Source of the DNA: an uncultured Litoreibacter sp.
GTDB lineage: Bacteria; Pseudomonadota; Alphaproteobacteria; Rhodobacterales; Rhodobacteraceae
Direction: 5' to 3'
Assembly: GCA_938030665.1 (NCBI GenBank)
Contig: CALHHY010000147.1
Coordinates: 1 to 35,355 of the forward strand
Length of the DNA stretch: 35,355 nucleotides
Both the position numbers and the translations under genes were made by a program. Positions 32,675 to 35,355 of the stretch are shown here, piece after piece; within the stretch, counting starts at the first letter, position 1; every line of letters begins with the position of its first letter. Below the pieces are notes generated by a model that worked only from the letters and a program-made list of their open reading frames with translations, did no database searches and was not told where the DNA came from.

Positions 32675-34789
32675 ATGATTAACCCAATGCCCGGCGACAT
32701 CTTCGCCCCCGGGCAGATCCTCAACAATACTTACGAAATTCTCGGCGTGCTCGGGCGCGGTGGCACCGGGGAGGTCTACCTCGCGCGCAATCAGGTGGTG
32801 GAACGCCAGGTTGCCATCAAGGCGTTGAATTCCGAGTTTTCCGGCAACGCCGAGTATATCGAACTGATGAAACGCGAGGAGGAGATTCGGGATATCATCC
32901 ACGACGCAGTGGTGCGCTATTCGGAATGCTCCCGATCAGATCAGGGCCATGTATTTCTGGTAATGGAGTATGTCGACGGGGTTTCGCTCAATGACGTGAT
33001 GATGGAGCGTCGGCTCGATGAAAAGGAACTCCTGATCATCGCTCACCGCGTTCTTGAAGGGCTGGTGGAGGTGCACAAAAAGGGAATCGTGCATCGTGAC
33101 CTGTCGCCCGACAACATCATCTTGCGCAGCGGGGCACCCGATCGGGCCACCATCATCGATTTTGGCATCGCCAAGGACACCAGCACGGGCGCGCGAACCA
33201 TCGTCGGAAACGATTTCGCCGGAAAATACGAATATGCCGCGCCGGAGCAGATGGACGGCAAGACGGTGTTTCAATCCGACCTCTATGCGCTCGGCGCCGC
33301 TCTTCTGGCAGCGCACCGGCGCGAGATCCCGTTTCTTGGGACCACGCCGGGGGAGATCGTCCGCCGCAAGCAGGAACCGCTCGACACAAGCGGCGTGCGC
33401 CCCCCGCTCAAAGACTTGATCGAATGGCTCGCCGCGCCGCAGATCGGCGATCGACCTAAGGACGCCCAAGACGCGTTGCAACGGCTCGACACGCAATACC
33501 TTAAGCCCTCCGGCAAACGCACCGACGGGGCTGCGCCGCGGAAAACCGGGCGCAACTCGCGAAGAGGTGGCGGGTTGACCTGGCTGTTGGCGCCAGTGCT
33601 GGCCGGGCTTGCCGGCGTCGGGCTCTGGATGGGCGGGTTTTTAGACGAGTTCTTCACCGAGCCCCTGCCGGTGGCCAATCCCTACAGCCTGACCGCCAGC
33701 CTCAGCGAGGATGGCAGTACCATGCTGGACGGGCACGCTCCGGACGTGGCCACGCAAACTCTGTTCCAAAAGCGCTTCCGCGACGTCGCGGGCAGCGATG
33801 CCGGTGCAGGTGAGGTGACTTTGGCCACTGGCATGCCGTCCCCCGAATGGCCGGGCCATGTTGGCGATGCTCTGGCGCTTGCGGCAGGCCTTGAGGATTG
33901 GGAACTGTCGGTCGAAGGCACCGCCCTCTCTCTGACCGGGCTGGCACAGAACGCGGCCAGCAAGGGGGCCATCACCATCGCGATTGATGACTGGGCTGCG
34001 GGTGCCGGGTTCTCCGCAACCTCTGCCATTCTGGCGGGCCCGCGCATCTTGCGGGCAGCGGTGGTCGATCAGGCCGTGCAGCCCGTCACCACCTGCGGCC
34101 CCATGCGCCAATCAAGCCCGCCGCCCGAGGGTTACGGCCTGTTTGAAACAATTACGCTGACGGGCGATCTGGCGGAGGCGAAAGACATTGCGCGGATTGA
34201 AACCACGCTTGCTCCTCTTATCGGAGATCGACGCCTCAGGATGGATGCGGTAGTCCTGAACCCCGACCTCTGCGCCATCCGCGCGGTGCTGCCGGCGGCA
34301 CCTGAGGCCAATCTGTCTATCGCACTGAGCAATGGCGATACCGGCGCGCAGAATCTTGCCGGCGTGTTCACCACAAACGAGAACCCGGTTGTTGACATCC
34401 GCGTGCCCGCCACGATCACCGAAGGGTCTCTTTGGGTGCTGGTGGTCGATAACACCGGCAAGGTCTTCCACATCCTGCCCAATGTGAACGACACCGCCCA
34501 CAACATCGCCGATCTGGGAGTGGTGGAAAACGGCATCCGGCGCATCCGGGTGCTCTATTCCATAGACGAATTCCGCGCAGACACGACCCGCATTGCAATG
34601 CGAGTAACGCAAGGCAATTACGGCAAGAGCGAAATCATTGCGATCCTCACCCGTTCCGACCTCTTCGACCTGCGCCGCCCCCGGGACGAAAGCGTCACTT
34701 CCGTGGCCGAGGCCCTCGGCGAGGCCTTCGCCGTGCGCAGCGACGAGCTCATCGGCATGGCCGCCCGCGTTATCGATGCAAGGCCCTGA
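32675..34789 (+). CDS. ppkA: PpkA-like T6SS Ser/Thr protein kinase
   Basis: This is the kinase of the threonine-phosphorylation pathway that activates T6SS, probably by phosphorylating TagH or TssL. The 704-residue protein has an N-terminal kinase domain with a G-loop GRGGTGEV at 27-34, catalytic Lys49 in VAIK, HRDLSPDN at 140-147 (Ser where HRDLK has Lys), DFG at 162-164 and APE at 189-191. A basic linker leads to one membrane helix (about 301-320). The periplasmic part ends in a DUF4384-like domain (SLWVLVVDNTGKVFHILPN, about 575-690). No von Willebrand A domain as in Pseudomonas PpkA is evident. The phosphatase is at 5221-6030. Confidence 0.92.
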   Translation: MINPMPGDIFAPGQILNNTYEILGVLGRGGTGEVYLARNQVVERQVAIKALNSEFSGNAEYIELMKREEEIRDIIHDAVVRYSECSRSDQGHVFLVMEYVDGVSLNDVMMERRLDEKELLIIAHRVLEGLVEVHKKGIVHRDLSPDNIILRSGAPDRATIIDFGIAKDTSTGARTIVGNDFAGKYEYAAPEQMDGKTVFQSDLYALGAALLAAHRREIPFLGTTPGEIVRRKQEPLDTSGVRPPLKDLIEWLAAPQIGDRPKDAQDALQRLDTQYLKPSGKRTDGAAPRKTGRNSRRGGGLTWLLAPVLAGLAGVGLWMGGFLDEFFTEPLPVANPYSLTASLSEDGSTMLDGHAPDVATQTLFQKRFRDVAGSDAGAGEVTLATGMPSPEWPGHVGDALALAAGLEDWELSVEGTALSLTGLAQNAASKGAITIAIDDWAAGAGFSATSAILAGPRILRAAVVDQAVQPVTTCGPMRQSSPPPEGYGLFETITLTGDLAEAKDIARIETTLAPLIGDRRLRMDAVVLNPDLCAIRAVLPAAPEANLSIALSNGDTGAQNLAGVFTTNENPVVDIRVPATITEGSLWVLVVDNTGKVFHILPNVNDTAHNIADLGVVENGIRRIRVLYSIDEFRADTTRIAMRVTQGNYGKSEIIAILTRSDLFDLRRPRDESVTSVAEALGEAFAVRSDELIGMAARVIDARP

Positions 34790-35165
34790 GGTGGGGATTA
34801 TCGGACAGTTGTGATTGAGACTGGAACAGCCGAGCGGCCGAGTTGCGGCCGAAGCGGACTTGTGCACATGCAGCTATCGCGACCCAGAAAACTGTCATGT
34901 CCGCTGCGTTTGAATTTAGGAAATACAAAAGGTTTTCCGTTTGCAGGCATTCGAACGGGTAGAAACTAAAAATCCAAACTATCCAATTGCGGCGTGCAGG
35001 ACTGATCTTTGAGACGCGGGCCGCTGTCTAATTTTGCTGCGAAGAGTCCAAAGGTAGCGAACTGGGCGAGGGGTGCCATTCCCTTAGGTGACAAAAGGCG
35101 AAATTTGGTCGTTCAAAAATATTTCTGGACTCGACTGTATATTGTCGACAAGGTGTCGACAAGAA
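34790..35165. other. Non-coding gap with inverted repeats
   Basis: This 376-base stretch has no gene I can support. Just after the kinase it has CGGCCG-AGTTG-CGGCCG (34835-34851), a GC-rich potential hairpin without a T-run. Next is a 7-base inverted repeat AGCGGAC (34853-34859) / GTCCGCT (34899-34905). The rest is AT-richer and ends in the GntR operator-like palindromes. It may contain a weak terminator of the kinase gene and a dispersed intergenic repeat. Confidence 0.4.
35142..35161. promoter_or_regulatory. Two tandem TGTCGACA palindromes, likely GntR operator
   Basis: TTGTCGACAA (35142-35151) is a perfect palindrome, and a second TGTCGACA (35154-35161) follows with an 11-base centre-to-centre distance, about one helix turn. 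They end four bases before the ATG at 35166. The position suggests autorepression by the adjacent GntR protein. Confidence 0.5.
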
Positions 35166-35355
35166 ATGATCCCGATTTTGAGGTTCAATTCCACCGTGGC
35201 GAAACCAGAAACAACTTCGGCTTTTCAGCGCGGCGCGGCGTCGGGTGAGATTTATCGCGTTCTGCGCGACGAAATCCTGACCCTTCAGCTTGAGCCCGGA
35301 AAATCACTGGATGAGACAAGCCTTTCGAAGCGGTTTGCTGTGTCGCGATCCCCGA
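35166..35355 (+). CDS. GntR-family transcriptional regulator, N-terminal part (cut by window edge)
   Basis: The frame runs open to the window end. After a variable start it reads GEIYRVLRDEILTLQLEPGK, then LDETSLSKRFAVSRSP, which is the winged-helix start of GntR regulators (I..G.L.PG..L.E..LA..FGVSR.P). This form is typical of the FadR/FCD branch; the ligand-binding domain lies outside. The ATG at 35166 is used; a GTG at 35196 is a possible start. It is probably unrelated to the T6SS and marks the right boundary of the locus. Confidence 0.8.
   Translation, partial: MIPILRFNSTVAKPETTSAFQRGAASGEIYRVLRDEILTLQLEPGKSLDETSLSKRFAVSRSP

Noticed and set aside
35009-35248. 79-codon frame before the GntR gene
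   Set aside because: It needs a TTG start, overlaps the clearly recognisable GntR frame and ends inside it.

Overview
The window carries a complete type VI secretion system (T6SS) locus from a GC-rich alphaproteobacterium. Codon bias, GC content, the gene set and an FCD-type GntR regulator suggest the Rhodobacteraceae/Roseobacter group; this is inference, because no rRNA or taxonomic marker is present. All 13 core components (TssA to TssM, including Hcp, VgrG and ClpV) can be recognised, with accessory genes for phospho-regulation (PpkA-like kinase, PppA-like phosphatase, FHA protein TagH, TagF).

Layout. (1) 1-3644, plus strand: an effector module. It has the 3' part of a PAAR-like DUF4150 protein ending in a GHH2-type HNH nuclease toxin domain, a beta-propeller-like protein that is the best immunity candidate, a DUF6484 protein and a TIGR02270 protein. 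(2) 3645-4312: an intergenic scar with a decayed IS6-family transposase. (3) 4313-5083, minus strand: a secreted OmpA-domain protein. (4) 5221-11727, plus strand: PP2C phosphatase, a membrane-anchored M15 peptidase, an unusual protein that looks like a TssL(DotU)-TssM(IcmF) hybrid without the IcmF nucleotide-binding domain, and VgrG with a long octapeptide-repeat tail. (5) 11714-12111, minus strand: a broken SMP-30/gluconolactonase fragment lying between convergent operons. (6) 29659 down to 12125, minus strand: tssA-B-C-hcp-tssE-F-G-tagH-tssJ-K-L-M-tagF-caspase-like protease, very tightly packed with many 1- and 4-base overlaps. (7) 29824-32526, minus strand: clpV. (8) 32675-34789, plus strand and divergent from clpV: a PpkA-like kinase. 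(9) 35166 to the window edge: the start of a GntR regulator preceded by two tandem TGTCGACA palindromes.

How it works together. TssJ/L/M form the envelope complex, TssA/E/F/G/K the baseplate and cap, TssB/C the sheath, Hcp the tube, VgrG with PAAR-like proteins the spike, and ClpV recycles the sheath. PpkA, PppA and the FHA protein TagH, with TagF, form the usual post-translational switch. The locus also carries an unusual number of envelope-acting modules: an M15 peptidase, OmpA domains on TssL and on a separate secreted protein, a peptidoglycan-binding domain on a secreted caspase-like protease, and the TssL/TssM hybrid. These accessory proteins are the most promising place for undescribed biology here.
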